Source: Lanius collurio | Lineage: Eukaryota; Chordata; Aves; Passeriformes; Laniidae | DNA length: 64,000 bases | NCBI GenBank assembly: GCA_020086605.1 | Contig: JACBWW010000045.1 | Span: 5,428,256-5,492,255 of the forward strand | Reading direction: 5' to 3' | In this document: piece by piece, positions 38,185 to 50,451 of the stretch | How the letters are laid out: the number at the start of each line of letters is the position of its first letter | Numbering within the stretch: position 1 is the first letter of the stretch | Translations under genes and position numbers: made by a program | Notes under the pieces: model-generated | Databases searched by the model: none | What the model was told of the DNA's origin: nothing | The model's input: only the letters and a program-made list of their open reading frames with translations

Positions 38185-41100
38185 GGTTTTTTTAAGTCTT
38201 TTATTGCTTTTATGAAAATTCAAAACTTGCTGGAATTTTCCTCTTGAGATAAGAAAGTCTCGAGCTTTTTAAAATTGAAAGAAAAGTTAGGAAGGCACTT
38301 TTCCCATTACCTCAGAATTAATATTTTATTTATATTACTTGCATGAAGTGTATCTCCATCAGTCCAAGATCTCTGGTCAAGTGTATTCTTTCCATTTAAC
38401 TGCAAGATTTCAAGGTTCTCTGGGGATGTGATATCCAGTATTTCTATTAAAAGAGAGCACATGCAATAGAGTCTGACTTCCCTAAGGAGAAAAGAATGAA
38501 GTCTGCCCAGATTACTCTGTAGATCCAAAAGCAGAAGGGGCAGGAGGAGTGAGATGTGAGATTTATGTTCAGCAAGCCTTGGCCACACTGGTGGCCTTTG
38601 CATGGGGTCACTGGTCCTGGGGAGGTGACCTGCAGAGGTGACCAATTTCAGGATTTATAACAAGAGAGACTCGTGCAGGTCCTGGCATTTCCAGCCTGTG
38701 GGGACTGGGGATTTTCTGACTGCACTTTGGCCAGCGCTCCTCTCTGTGCTCTTCTGAAGCACCAACTTTCCCTTAAGCACACCTGAACTCAGTGTGTGCA
38801 GTCAGGACACTGCTTTTTGTCTCTGCAGGGTTGGTGTGATAGAATCCTGCAACTAAATTGTGCTCCATGGTGGTACAGGATTACATTTAACACTATTTAA
38901 AATTTGACAGACATAGAAATAAACCTTGGGACAGAAAGCCAGCAATCAGTATAAAATAGCAAACTACCTCTCAGTGTTTTAAACTGATACATGTCTTTGT
39001 ATTGCATCCGAATTTATGACAGATGTGGTGAAGTAGGGACTGGAAGTTGAAGTTTCTGGGTGGTATCTCTGTGAATTCTTTTCAGTTTGTAGATGGGGAT
39101 AAGCAATGTGTGTTTCTATGCAATTTTCACACTGAGTTCCTTCTTTGCTACCAGAAGGAGAAAGAAACTTATTTATAACAGTCTTCATGGCCTTTACTAT
39201 TGCTAATTATTCTCTAGTAGTTAATAGCATAGATGAGATTATGGAATTAAACCAAGGGAGCAGTGCTTCACCAGGCAAGGTTTAGTGAAATGTTGAAAAA
39301 AGTTAGTAAAGAGTAATGGATAAATGCTACCTTGGATTGAGTGCAATGCTCTTTGCAGGTTTGATAGATTCTGAATACCAACAGTTAAAATATAACACAA
39401 TTAATTGTCAATTATTTCCTGTGCAACAATAGTTCTCACTTTGTTAAAAATGAGTTAGTGTTTCTTCTGAAATTGGGATCTTGCTAAAGATTATAGAAAC
39501 TCTTCAGACTGCAACTCATTTGAAACAGAAAATTCAATGTAAGCTACATGTGATTGAAGATGAGAAATTCTTCCCAAGCTCCTTTTGTCTGCTATAAATG
39601 TGCTGATTTCTGTGAAACAAGTATTTTAAAGTGCTAACTCTGTGATGCTCATCTTGTGAGCAGTTTTCAATCCACTTTATTTTCCCACCAATAATGTATT
39701 CCGTGCTGTTTGGGAACTGCATGCAGCTGGCAACACCACTTTGAAATATCCTTATATTAAAATGTAGCACGCAGTGATAAAGGGAACTACAGAGATGTTA
39801 ATTCTTGGTTTAAACATGCCAAAAATTAGTGACTAGAACTGAAACAAATGAGGTGATAAAGTGATGATGGGTTTGGCCTTTGCTGCAAGGGCAGCTGTGT
39901 CGATGTTACCACTGAAAGGACTGGATCGATCCTAAATGAGCTTTGTCTTGCCCAGGTCCACAGGCTGCTGCCCTCATTCTTCCTGAAGAACAAAGGTTTT
40001 GCAGCAAAGTCAGCTTTTCACGTTCTTGACAAATAATAAAACAGTGGCATAAGCTCTGTAACCTTAACTGTGGTACTGGGAGAAAAATTCAAGTAAAATA
40101 TCACTGTGAGATTTTAATACTCTCAAAATACCCTGCTTTTCATGTCTTTTTGAGTAATGAACTAAGTAGAAATGGCCATAAAAAAGGTCAGTCAAGACTA
40201 TTGACATCTGGTGGAGTCTTGGGAACCAATATAAATAAGAGACCTGAGGGATGGGTGGGCAGCCTCAGCCAGCAGCAGCCTGACCATCCTGATGGGATGC
40301 AGCTTTTTGGGACTCATCCACAGCCAAAAAGGACTGGAGTAAAAGGGGCCTGGCATCATCACAGCCTCTGCTGTGCCAAGGAAAATGAAGCTGTTTGGTA
40401 AAGACCTGATAGGTAAAAGCTGAGCTTAAAATAAATGAATTAGTTTGGTGGAAAGTGATTAAGAACCACACAGATCTGGAGGGGGTTCATCAGTGGGAAT
40501 TGGGCTAATTTGGTGGAAGGAGCATTTCTTCAGTGGGCACTGCTGGAGTCAGAGCAGGGCACAGCCTAATACTTCTGAATTAATAATGTCTGAAAACAGG
40601 TTGGAAATCCCAGGTGGTTTCTCAAATTAGTCTTTTGTTTAAATAAGGTAAAAAACCATATTTTTATATGAGAGCTGACCACTAGGGAATTTAAGCAGGA
40701 AATGAGAATTCCCAAAATTATGTAGGCTGGGTTTATGTATATCTATATTGAAAAACATTTTAAAAAAATAATACACAGAGAGATAAATTGTGACTTGATT
40801 TCAGAATGCTGATTAATTTGGTGCTCAGTGTACATTTCCCAACAAAGGTTAATGAATCTGTTGAACTAATGAACTTTTCTTAATTAATAGAAGTTTCAAT
40901 TTTCTCAGAGCAAGGGCATTGGAGAACAGAGCAATGAATATCACACAAACAAGAGTAGTGAATAACACACAAATAAGCACATACTGTTGGTTTTGTCAAA
41001 TAAAATACAGAAGGCATTGAGTTATTTGGCTGCCTCTGTACAAGACATTTAAGGAGAGAGTCTCATTGCATTTATGTAAATATATAAAGACATTTCAGGT

Positions 41101-42041
41101 CTCTCTCCAGAGTATTTTTACAGGTAGAGTTAAAGTTGTATCCCTCTGATACTCTTTTTTTTGTGTACACTTCCTCGTGAATTTCTAAGGCTTGATGCCT
41201 TTTTCAGCCTAGAAATGAGACAACATGCACTTTGAAGATAATTATAATATAGGAGGTAATATAAAGGCTGGTTTTTATCTGGAGGCCTCCAGGGGCAGTT
41301 ATGGAGAAATGTCCACAAAAGCCCACCCCCCACGGGAGTGCACAGCATTTTATAAGTTGGCAAATCAGCATAATTGACCAAAAAACACCAATTAGGAGCA
41401 CAAGTGGTGATGCAATTCCCCCCCAAATTGGTCTGTACTTTGTTGATGAAAATATGTCCTGAAGAGCTGTTTTTCAGCCTTGGATTCTGAGGAGGATTCT
41501 AAGCATGGGGTCTCAGGGTGTGTTTTGTCTTCCTGCCTGGGAAAATGCTGAAGCTAAGCTACAATAAGAAGCTACAGAGATGCAAATATATGTGTAAAGA
41601 ATGCAGAGAAAAGATAAAAAAGAGCAAAGATAAAAACCAAAACATCATCAGACTCAGCTCAAGTGAAGTGGCTGGAGTAGAGCCCATGGGCAGATCCTTC
41701 AGACCCTCCTGGGTTCCACAGACCAAGGGGAGCAAACTTTTCCAAACAAGGGCAATTTTAATTCCTTCCCCGTTATGTTAAAATACTTACTAGAGCAAAA
41801 AGGATTGGATACATCATTTCTATTTATAAAAGTAATAGTTATGCTTTTATTCTGCTAAGTGGCTACTTGGGATTGCCAAGGATGATTTGTAAAACAGGAT
41901 GTTAGAGCTTACCAGTGCAGATTTTTAGAGGTTAGCAGGACTACATGTTCCATCCTCTTTCTAAAGTGGGAAATTTATTGGGCTTGTAAAAAAAGAGAAC
42001 AAAAAAAGGAGTTACTGGGTGTGAGGGAGAGTGGGGAAGAA
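38185..42041. other. Gene-free stretch
   Basis: AT-rich sequence with GC-richer patches at about 38520-38760 and 40240-40390. No recognised exon, RNA gene or repeat family. Short open frames such as 41518-41781 owe their lysine-rich translation to A-rich sequence. Confidence 0.55.
41974..41979 (-). promoter_or_regulatory. Possible polyadenylation signal for the 42042-42305 frame
   Basis: The minus strand reads AATAAA 63 bases beyond the stop codon of the candidate frame at 42042-42305. This hexamer is common in AT-rich DNA, so it matters only if the frame is real. No clear downstream GU-rich element was noticed. Confidence 0.2.
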
Positions 42042-42305
42042 TTACAGCTGTTGTGAGGGGTCAGTCAGAAGGATGTTCCACTCTACAGGGTTTCTTTTGA
42101 AGCCCGTTCTAAGCCCCCCTGTGTTTGGGTAGTGCTGGCTGCCTTCTGCGAGCCTTAAATGCAGTTTCAAGAGTCCCTTTTTGTTCTGGCTCACGTAGAG
42201 AGGAGCTGAAAGATCCCCCTCCTTCATTTCTTTCTTTAAATTGTCTTCCACTTTGTCAGGACAAGCTTTTAAGTCCGTGATGCTTCGTGGCTCTCGAGTA
42301 TCCAT
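42042..42305 (-). CDS. Candidate short coding frame or retrocopy, unrecognised
   Basis: An 87-residue minus-strand frame from ATG at 42305 to TAA at 42042. Its translation is mixed and hydrophilic (starts MDTREPRSITDL, ends LLTDPSQQL), unlike the low-complexity shadows elsewhere. It holds about 7 CpG pairs in 264 bases while its flanks hold almost none, as expected for an exon or a younger insertion. A pyrimidine-rich stretch ending in CAG lies just upstream at about 42338-42365, and AATAAA lies 63 bases downstream, which together resemble a terminal exon. Against this, an in-frame stop lies 7 codons before the ATG, no other exon was found, and no family is recognised. It may be a retrocopy, a fragment of an unrecognised mobile element, or chance. 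No membrane segment or signal peptide is visible. Confidence 0.22.
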   Translation of the reverse strand: MDTREPRSITDLKACPDKVEDNLKKEMKEGDLSAPLYVSQNKKGLLKLHLRLAEGSQHYPNTGGLRTGFKRNPVEWNILLTDPSQQL

Positions 42306-42859
42306 CGGCAGCTCTGGCCAGAGTTACCCTGACTGGGCTGTGGGGTTAGGATGAATATGGAAAGAAATTGGGATTATGATGGATATGGAAAGAAATCTCT
42401 GTCCCTCTGCTCTTGCCTGCTTGTCTGGCCAGAGCTGAGGGGCTGTAGGAGAGGGAAGTAAACTCCTGTCAGCACAGGGCTAGGAAAGGGCTTGCCAGGA
42501 CTAACAGGGAGCCATGAAACTGCATCTGTTTGTATTGAAAGGATGAGCAGCTTCCTGGGACTTGGTTGATACTGAAATAACTTTACAGAATCTATTAAAC
42601 CCTTCAATTTTTTTTAATATATAAGGTTCCTTCTAACTTCTCATGTGATGTGTATATTTTATGAAGCACTTTTATATGGTTTAAAAATTTTAGTACTTAA
42701 AAAAAGTATGAACTTAATAAGTTTTCTTATAACCAAAATTAATTATCTGTTAGTTTTCAAAGACAATGTTAAACAATTATTTAACTTATATAAGAGCCAT
42801 TAGGCAAATGAACTGATAGGAATTCATATCCGTGTTCTCTTTTGTGTTCGCTTTAAACT

Positions 42860-42923
42860 GTTTTTTTTTTGTTTGGTTTTTGTTTGGTTGTTTGTTTTTG
42901 TGGTTTGTTTGTTTGTTTTTTAT
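42860..42923. repeat. G/T-rich low-complexity tract
   Basis: A run of T followed by repeated GTTTG and GTTTGTTT units on the plus strand, without A or C for about 60 bases. Same class as 20031-20180. Confidence 0.85.
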
Positions 42924-45900
42924 TTACTGTCCAAAGTATTGACAGATCTACACTATGAATCAAACTTTCTTTATTCTGCTACCCTTTTCACCTTTGCACA
43001 GGGCTTTTGAAGCCACTTTTGGAGAGTTTATAGAAAGTAACTTAGGAGAAAAATTTGAATTCTAAGTGTTGTTTGCAGAGCAGTGCATAAAACTGGGTCT
43101 TTTAGGAAAGAAACCCTACCCTAAAATTTTGTGTGTGTGCTAAAATGACAAACATTCTTTTTAAAAGATAAGATTGCATCAGTTAGCAATGTGCTAGCAG
43201 CAATGTATAGGAAATAGAACTGGACTCTTTGCTTTGCATTGATTGGCACAGTTGGGTCTTGGCTCCCAATTCCAGGAATTCTGTTATTGTTGAAGTTACA
43301 GGTCTCAGATTAACCGTGCAAAGATACACAGAATGGAAGGGAACTCCACTATAGCTGTGTAATTTGAACAATTCATCTGTCAGGGAGATAAAATGGTAAT
43401 GCCCATGGCTTTAATGGGCAGCCTTGGGTGTGATCCCAACTCCTGGGCAGCAGGGGCAGCCCAGCCCCATGCAGGCTGCAGCTCCTGGGCAGGATGCACT
43501 GAGCAGCTGCTGGAGGAGCAGCACGGGCAGCCCCAGCAGTGAAACGCTGCCTTGGAGGGGAAGCTGTAAAATAAAGCAGCTTTGGAGTGAGAGTGCCCTG
43601 GCAAAGGGAGTGGGTGTGCAACGTGCACGCTGAACATCAGTACCAACAGTGGGTCAGTGCCCCAGCTCCTCTCATGCTGCTTTCAGAGACTTGGGTGGGG
43701 GGACAACAGTAAAAGGATTAAATCTTTTCTACTCTATTGAAGGCCAAAGTATCTTAAGAGGTTGAAAAACACATAACTCCTGTGAGGGCTGAAAAGGATC
43801 TCCTTGCGAGCCCTCGTTTTCCTCCCCAGCATTTATGGGAAATCAGGCATGTGATGATTAATCCCTGTGTTCCATTGATTGAGCTGTTTGTACAAACTCA
43901 GCTCTGTTAATGTACAGCTCCATCTGTAGAGAATACAGGATATTCAGGCACTACAATGGAACAATCAAGAAAAGCGGCTTCCATTCTTCCTGGGAGAGTG
44001 CTACAAGAACAAAGTACAAAAGTAAGCAAATGAAAATGTTACCTAAATATCAGGTGAAAATATTCCTTTAGTGCTTCTATGAGGCTTTGTTCAAAAATCC
44101 ATTCTCTCTAACATCCAGAAGTTTATTTGTGTTTTGAAAATAAAATTTGGTTTGCCACACTCGTTTGTAACTTGTGTAAATATTTGCTTTTATTTTCATA
44201 TTCAACTGCGTGGTGTTTCTTTTTTCCACTATCACAGATGTAGGCAATTTTCTATCCCTTCCCCCCAGCATTTTTGGCAGCTAATGAATGCAGTCCTTTG
44301 GATCTCATCTGATCTTTGGCAGGATATCTGGAATTGATGTCCTAGGATGTGTGTAGCTAACTCAGTAATGATGTTACAGGAAAACTAAACACTCCAAGCC
44401 ACAAAGCTCTATTCAGAAATTTTATCTCTGATCCAGAGGCAAACTAAACCCCACTGTAGTCCCGTGAATCACAAATTGAATATTCAGTAATGCACACAGA
44501 TAGCCAAAGGAATGGGAGGGTGATCCTCCATGTAAAGCATAATACCAGCAAGTCAGAGTGCTGGCACTCCTTGTCAGGGGATTGTTCTGGATTTTTGAAC
44601 AAGTTGCTTAATTGTCCCTCCATTGTCCTGAAAAAGAGGTATAACCATGTAATGCAAAATCTTGTTGGTAGCTGGGTTTGTATCCATGTTCAGCATCAAG
44701 ATCCCCCTGTAAAGTCAGTTTGCATTTCACCCACTTAAAGCTAATTCCTGCCTCTACACGAGTGAGGCAGCGATTCCATCCAGGATTTATCCAGGATGCT
44801 GCCAGGTGCCAGGAGCTATCACACAGCGCCTGAGCTGATGGGAGACAGGTGGAGGACTCTGTCACTCTCCTCATCTCTTTGGAATAATTCATTAAATACT
44901 TCTACCTGTGTCAGTTCCAGGTAAAACCTACGGAGGAATTACTTGTCTCTGTTCTTGTTAATCCCTTGCCTGTCAGCTCTCATCAGGCATTACATTCTGC
45001 CTGCCTTTGCAATTTCCAACATGCAAAGTCTCTGACTGATGAAGTGCTGCTAAACTGTCTCACATGGGGTATATTATGGATTTGGGTGTCATGTATTAAT
45101 CTTATAGTAACATTTCTCTTTGTAGTTTGGACACTTTCTAGCATAATTTTAACAGCAAATAATTGAAATCCTTTTTTTTTTCCCCATGGAATTAGACGTG
45201 TATATATTGGTTTCTTCTGAAATTATCAAATATCACAATTTCAGCTTCAGTGGATGAAAGTGTCTCCAGCACAACTTGGTGGGTGCATGGTGCTGGAATA
45301 CATTTTACATGGAGGTGACTGCACTGACAGCAGCAGCCCTAACACTTTCTGAAATGCAGCCCCAGCCTGGGCTCCAGCAGGCATTGCAGCATGAAACCTT
45401 TCTGCAAAGTGGCAAGTCAAAAAGCTGCAGTACTGCACAGCTGCATCTGCCTGCTCTCAGAGGACAGGGCTGCAGTTATGTCTCTAAGTTTCAGCTAGGA
45501 CAGGTACATCAACCTTTTAAGAGGTATCTTGTTCCAGATCCTGTTAAAATGTTTCATTTACACAATATTTAGGTTACTGCACTGGCTGAATTCTGACTCA
45601 GCACATTCCCTTGTCTTTGGGAAAAGAGCAAACCATTAGATTAGTTCTATTCTGTCCTAGAAATTGCAAAGTACTGATAAAACAGTGTGCTGTGTCTTAT
45701 AATGTTTTTGGGTTTTTTTGTAAAGAGAGCATGGTAATTCAGCCACTCACACATTTTAATGCAGCTGAAGTAACTTTTCCATCTCCACCAGTGAAAAGGA
45801 GATATTTGAATTTTGCCTTTACTCATCCTGAGCACCACTCTCCTTCCAAATAGGATTATTATCTTGGACTTGAGGCAAACTCTGACTCCAAAGAGCAAGC

Positions 45901-48900
45901 CCAGACATTGCTGAGGGACTTGCTCTCTGCAGGACTGGAATCTGCACTCCCCAGCTGATTAGATGAGTGTGTTCCCTATCTGGAAATTGTTCAAATACTT
46001 GCAGTCAGGGGAGGTTTTAGCCAACACCATTTGTTTCAGATGTCTGACTGTTAATGTTGAAACATTTTCTGCCATATTTGGAAAACTCTAAATCTTGACT
46101 GGGCACTAAAATTTCCCTCCTCCATTGGACTTGTATCTGCACAGCTTCTGTGTTTCACTGCACTTCTAGCCCAAAATAACCTTCCTGAAAATTCCTTTGA
46201 TTGCACAAATCTGTCACCAGCTGAAGCTGTAGAAAGTGGTCATCTCAGGAAGGATGGGATTTCATCCCTGGTGGGAGCCAATATTGCACATACATATTCA
46301 AAGAGAGCTTATCCCTTTCTCTGTGAGATAATTAAGTTTAATTGCTATGGAGAGCCATGATTACTGCACACAGTTACATAGCAAAGGGGGCAGTTCTCTG
46401 TGGCAAATGCTGTGTCACAGAGCTTCACAGGTTTTGCAATAGTTTTAATTTAGTGACGTGTTTTAGGTGGTGGTAGAGGGGAGCCAATAATCAGTGCCCT
46501 TACAAATTACCTGCACCCACTCATGGGTTTGGTAATAGAAAAATTGGAAGCATAATGTTGCATCACCAAGCTTAACATGGAGTGGGGAACAGCAAAAAAG
46601 GAAATATGAAGTGTAGTGGACTGGGAATGAATGGGATACTTTAAAAATAATATGGAAAATTCTTCTCCCACTCTCCCCAAAAGACACATAAACCCACAAC
46701 CTACCCCAGCCCTAACAACCAAACCCAAATTATTCATCACTGAGGAAGGCTGGAATATTTCTGAGTGGAATTAGGAATTCTGAAGATGTCATTTTGTCCC
46801 AGTACTTGAAGTGCTGGGAGCCCAGAGGACTTGCCAAAATGGCCTTGTCCTCACAATCAGGCTTTTAATGTAAAATCAGATCTTGGTGGATTTTTGTCTT
46901 TCTCTCACAGGTTTGCAGCTGTGTGAGAGGAGTGTTTGGATAGGTGTGAGTGAGCAGCAGGTTTGCAGTGCTGTTTGGGGGCTGGAACCAGTGCCAAAGG
47001 GAACATACAGATCTCTTCTTCCAGCCACCACTTTTGGCTGCTCTCTGGCCACTGGTGCCAAATAAATGAACAAATCTTGTCAGTCCTTTCAGGCCATTCA
47101 ATACCTTAATTTATTTTTATTAAATAATCTCTTGTTATTCTGGGCATACCAACAATTTTATGCCGGAGTTTGAGATTGATACTCTCATTTCCTGGGCATT
47201 GAGCAGAGCCTTTTTCCCTTTTAATTGGAGTCTGGGTGTGTACATTACTTTAAAAAGTCAAAATGCTTTTGGGGCTGGGTTTTTTGGGTTCGAGGTTTTA
47301 TTGTGTGTAGGATTCCCTACAATTCTGAGAGCTTCCAGTAACCAATATCTAGTTTGGTTCCTGGCTGTGCTGCTTCTACAGTAAAACATGGTAATTCCAC
47401 TTTTCCAGTTCTAGTGTTTAAATGCTTGCTCAAGTTGTCCTTGCTTTTTTTTTTTAATCTTTCTGCCAGTGAGAGCAGAACATGGGCAGTGGGGCTCATT
47501 GCAGGGCTGTTCTGTGAGTTAAAGCTGCTGGAAAAAAAATCAGGGCCAGGGGAATGAGACTTTCTTCCAGTTCTGTGTGTCAGAAAGGTTTAGGAAAGGT
47601 TTGGGCACAAGAGATGGGCAGCAGCTTGAGATACAGGAGATCCAGGATCTGCAGGAGCATCAGGAAGGTGGACAAGGCTTCTCTAAGGCCACAAACTCGC
47701 TGTTTGATCCTGTGTTTCTGTGTTGAACTTTAGGGTTCTTAGCTATTGCAATGCCTTCTGAGTAACCAGAGTGCCAGCTGGAAAACATTCTCCTGCTTAT
47801 CTCCTCTCACAGCAGTAATAGATGGGGAGATTAAAATATAGCTATGTTTTGGAAATACTGAAATTACAACAGAAATAGGTTTATTACTTTTCTGCGTGCT
47901 TTTAATAAGAGCTGTTTGAAATGATAAAGCTCTGTCTTCTCCTGCAACTGTGTGTCTGTGGGTATTCCAGAGGGAAGGCTGTGTGTGGGAAAAGGTATCA
48001 GAGTATAAATACTGCTGAATGATTCATTTATAAGTTGCTTTATTTAGTTAGGAGTTTTTCTGTTGTACTTCCCTCCATAATACCTAAACATTTCCATGCT
48101 GTAATAGGCTCATGTTCTTAAAACCTTTGGGAAGGTGTCCCTTTGATCTCAGGGGCTGGACAGCGTGGCAAATGAAGCATAGCAGAGTGCCTTAAGTAGC
48201 CTTGAGATTGCTGTGGAAGTGGGGCAGGGATATCTGTGTGTGCTCAGTTGTTCCCAAAGGACAGCCCTTACTGGGGGCCTGCACAGGGACGTGGCACAAA
48301 GGACACTGTCACTGTTGAGATGGGGACAGCACGTACAGACCCCAGAACAGTTCCAGCCAAAAAACCCTGTTTGTTCTACAAAGCCAGTGACATTTATACA
48401 CTTTTATATGTTTATCATTCACATCACTTATCTTTTGGTCACTTAACTACTGCAACAGACTTATTGGCTGTTATGTAACTGTGATATACCATTATTGGTT
48501 CTTTGCTGCAAAAGCATCCTTAGCAGTCAGAAAAACACCAGGTAGGAGTTTGTTGCTGTTGTCTCTCTGTATTGTTTAGGTTTCTTGCTCTGTTTCTCAG
48601 GGGTACAAGTGGATTGTGCTAAGATCAGGGTTGGAAGCAGACAGGCTTGCTGACCTGCTGCTGATTCCCACAGGAGATTTCTGGTTAAAGCCACCAGGAA
48701 TCTGGGAGTTTTCCTGGTGTGCTTGGAGATACCTGACATGCCTGAGTTTGTGCTTCAAACATTAAGATGACCACTTAAATTCTTTGTGTGGGATGAGCAA
48801 TAAATAGTATGATTGGCCCACTTCAATAAATTGCCTGTTTAAATAAATAATTTCTGTGCGTAGAGTTTTTATTTTACACTACATAAAAATCTCTTGTGTG

Positions 48901-49001
48901 GGCTCCACAGATTTGTCCCAAGAAAATATTTATTGTACCCTGAGCATGTAACTGTCTTGAGTGTTGAAGTTTCTTCTTCTTGGTGGCAGAGAATAATGAT
49001 A

Positions 49002-49071
49002 TTTTTGGGTTTGGTTGCTTTTTGGTTTAGGTTGGTTTTTGGTTGGTTTTGGTTTTTTTTTTTTTTTTTTT
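49002..49071. repeat. G/T-rich tract ending in poly-T
   Basis: Units of GGTTTT and GGTTTTT run into about 19 T at 49053-49071. Like the tract at 20031-20180, it begins with a G/T mix and ends in a pure T run at its right side. Confidence 0.85.
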
Positions 49072-50336
49072 CAGAATCCCCAGCATTATTCTTAACAGAA
49101 AAGAACCGGGAGTTCCACACTCATTGCAGTGCTTCCCACAGTACTGTGTGTGTTATGAGCTACTGAATATTGATATTCTTCTCTTAACTTCCAAGATTGT
49201 GGAGACTTTTTTTTTACCCCTTAAACTTGTTTTTCAGAGAGAAGAAAAATATGCTTAAACTTGCATCTTAAATGTGATCCAACACAGTCTTTTCTTGTTG
49301 TAATTTACATGGAGCTTAGCTGGCTTAACAAACAACTTTTTTTTGGGTCAGCTGCATGATGCTGATGCAGCATAACACACTTTTCTGCAGCAGTTACCTT
49401 AATTAATAGAGCTTCTGCATGCTTTCTGTGAAGTCCTGGATACCAGGTTTAGAGAAACCTCCTGATTCTTTAACCTTTATGATCAGAAGGGTGCTACAGG
49501 TAGAAAACAAACTGCTTAAAATGAAAAGCAGTCAAAATAGTTTTTAAAAGAAACTCTTTTAGAATATGAATATATGCATTATTAGAGAGTTGGAAACACA
49601 GGGAGAGAAAAGACCTCAGTCTGCAGTTTTTTCTGGGAGTCTGCACTTGCAGATGAACAAGACAAGACAGTTCATTGAAATTTGCTTGTATTTTCCAAAG
49701 AAACAAATCTATCTCTCTATGTCATTGTCTGTTAAGAAATTGCTACCATGAGGAATATTTGATGCAATATATTTCTATTTATTTGTATCTCTGTGACATT
49801 TGTTAAACATAAAAGCAAATGGGAAAATAAGGTGCATCAGGAGGGTGTTATGGCTGAGAGGGAAGTTTATCACTAAGCTGTCATTGACAACTGAAAGAAT
49901 TCATAGACTCAAGTGTCACGCGATAACACATTGCTAACAGCAACTTATTTAAGTGTATCATTCAGAATTTAATCTATGTGCTACCTTCAAGGTTAGTAGC
50001 TAGAGGAAACTTGGGATCAAAGAAAGCAGAGTATGAAGGAATCTATTAGAGTGTAAACCAGTGCTTAACTTAAGTGTTGAAATGGGTTTATTGCCTGAAT
50101 CGAGATCAATGACTCTGTGTTTAGCTCTGAGTCTGTTGTAGTGTTTTGGTCATCCAGAAAATAGTGCTGTTCTTGAGGACAAGGCAAGGTCTGTGTGCTC
50201 AGAGTCAAGAAAATGATGCATGGACTCAGCTGAGCTTTGTCTGCACGAGCTGAATGCCAGCATCTCAGAGGAATAGTCTTCTGCTCCCTCATAAGAACTT
50301 GCTGACCACGTCAAACATGCCTGGTGATTCCAGGAA

Positions 50337-50451
50337 TGGGTTCAAAGGAGGTCTGTGAAGTGTCTTTCTTTAAAAGTGTCTTGGGGAGCCTCTGGGTTCA
50401 AAGGAGGCCTGTGAAGTGTCTTCCTTTAAAAGTGTCTTGGGGAGCCTCTGG
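50337..50451. repeat. 56-bp tandem duplication (2 copies)
   Basis: Copy 1 (50338-50393) and copy 2 (50394-50449) both start gggttcaaaggagg and end cttggggagcctct. They differ at only two positions, both T to C (near 50352 and 50427), so the duplication is recent. The unit is not a multiple of three, so it shifts any frame across it. The open frame at 50324-50530 is therefore just read-through of the repeat. A copy-number polymorphism is plausible. Confidence 0.95.

Larger units (their letters stand above)
42306..50336. other. Gene-free stretch
   Basis: Mostly AT-rich. A GC-rich patch at 43430-43640 has several CAG, CTG and GGGCAG runs and open frames on both strands, but no coherent coding signal. 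Blocks at 43845-43985 and 46260-46440 have the mixed AT-rich texture often seen in conserved non-coding DNA. Two G/T tracts are listed separately. No RNA gene or repeat family was recognised. Confidence 0.55.

Noticed and set aside
37555..38247. 230-codon plus and 170-codon minus frames
   Set aside because: Both pass through the 400 N gap, so their length is an artefact.
43424..43646. GC-rich patch with open frames on both strands
   Set aside because: Frames overlap in all directions, the translation is compositionally biased, and neither a CpG island nor a splice pattern is evident.
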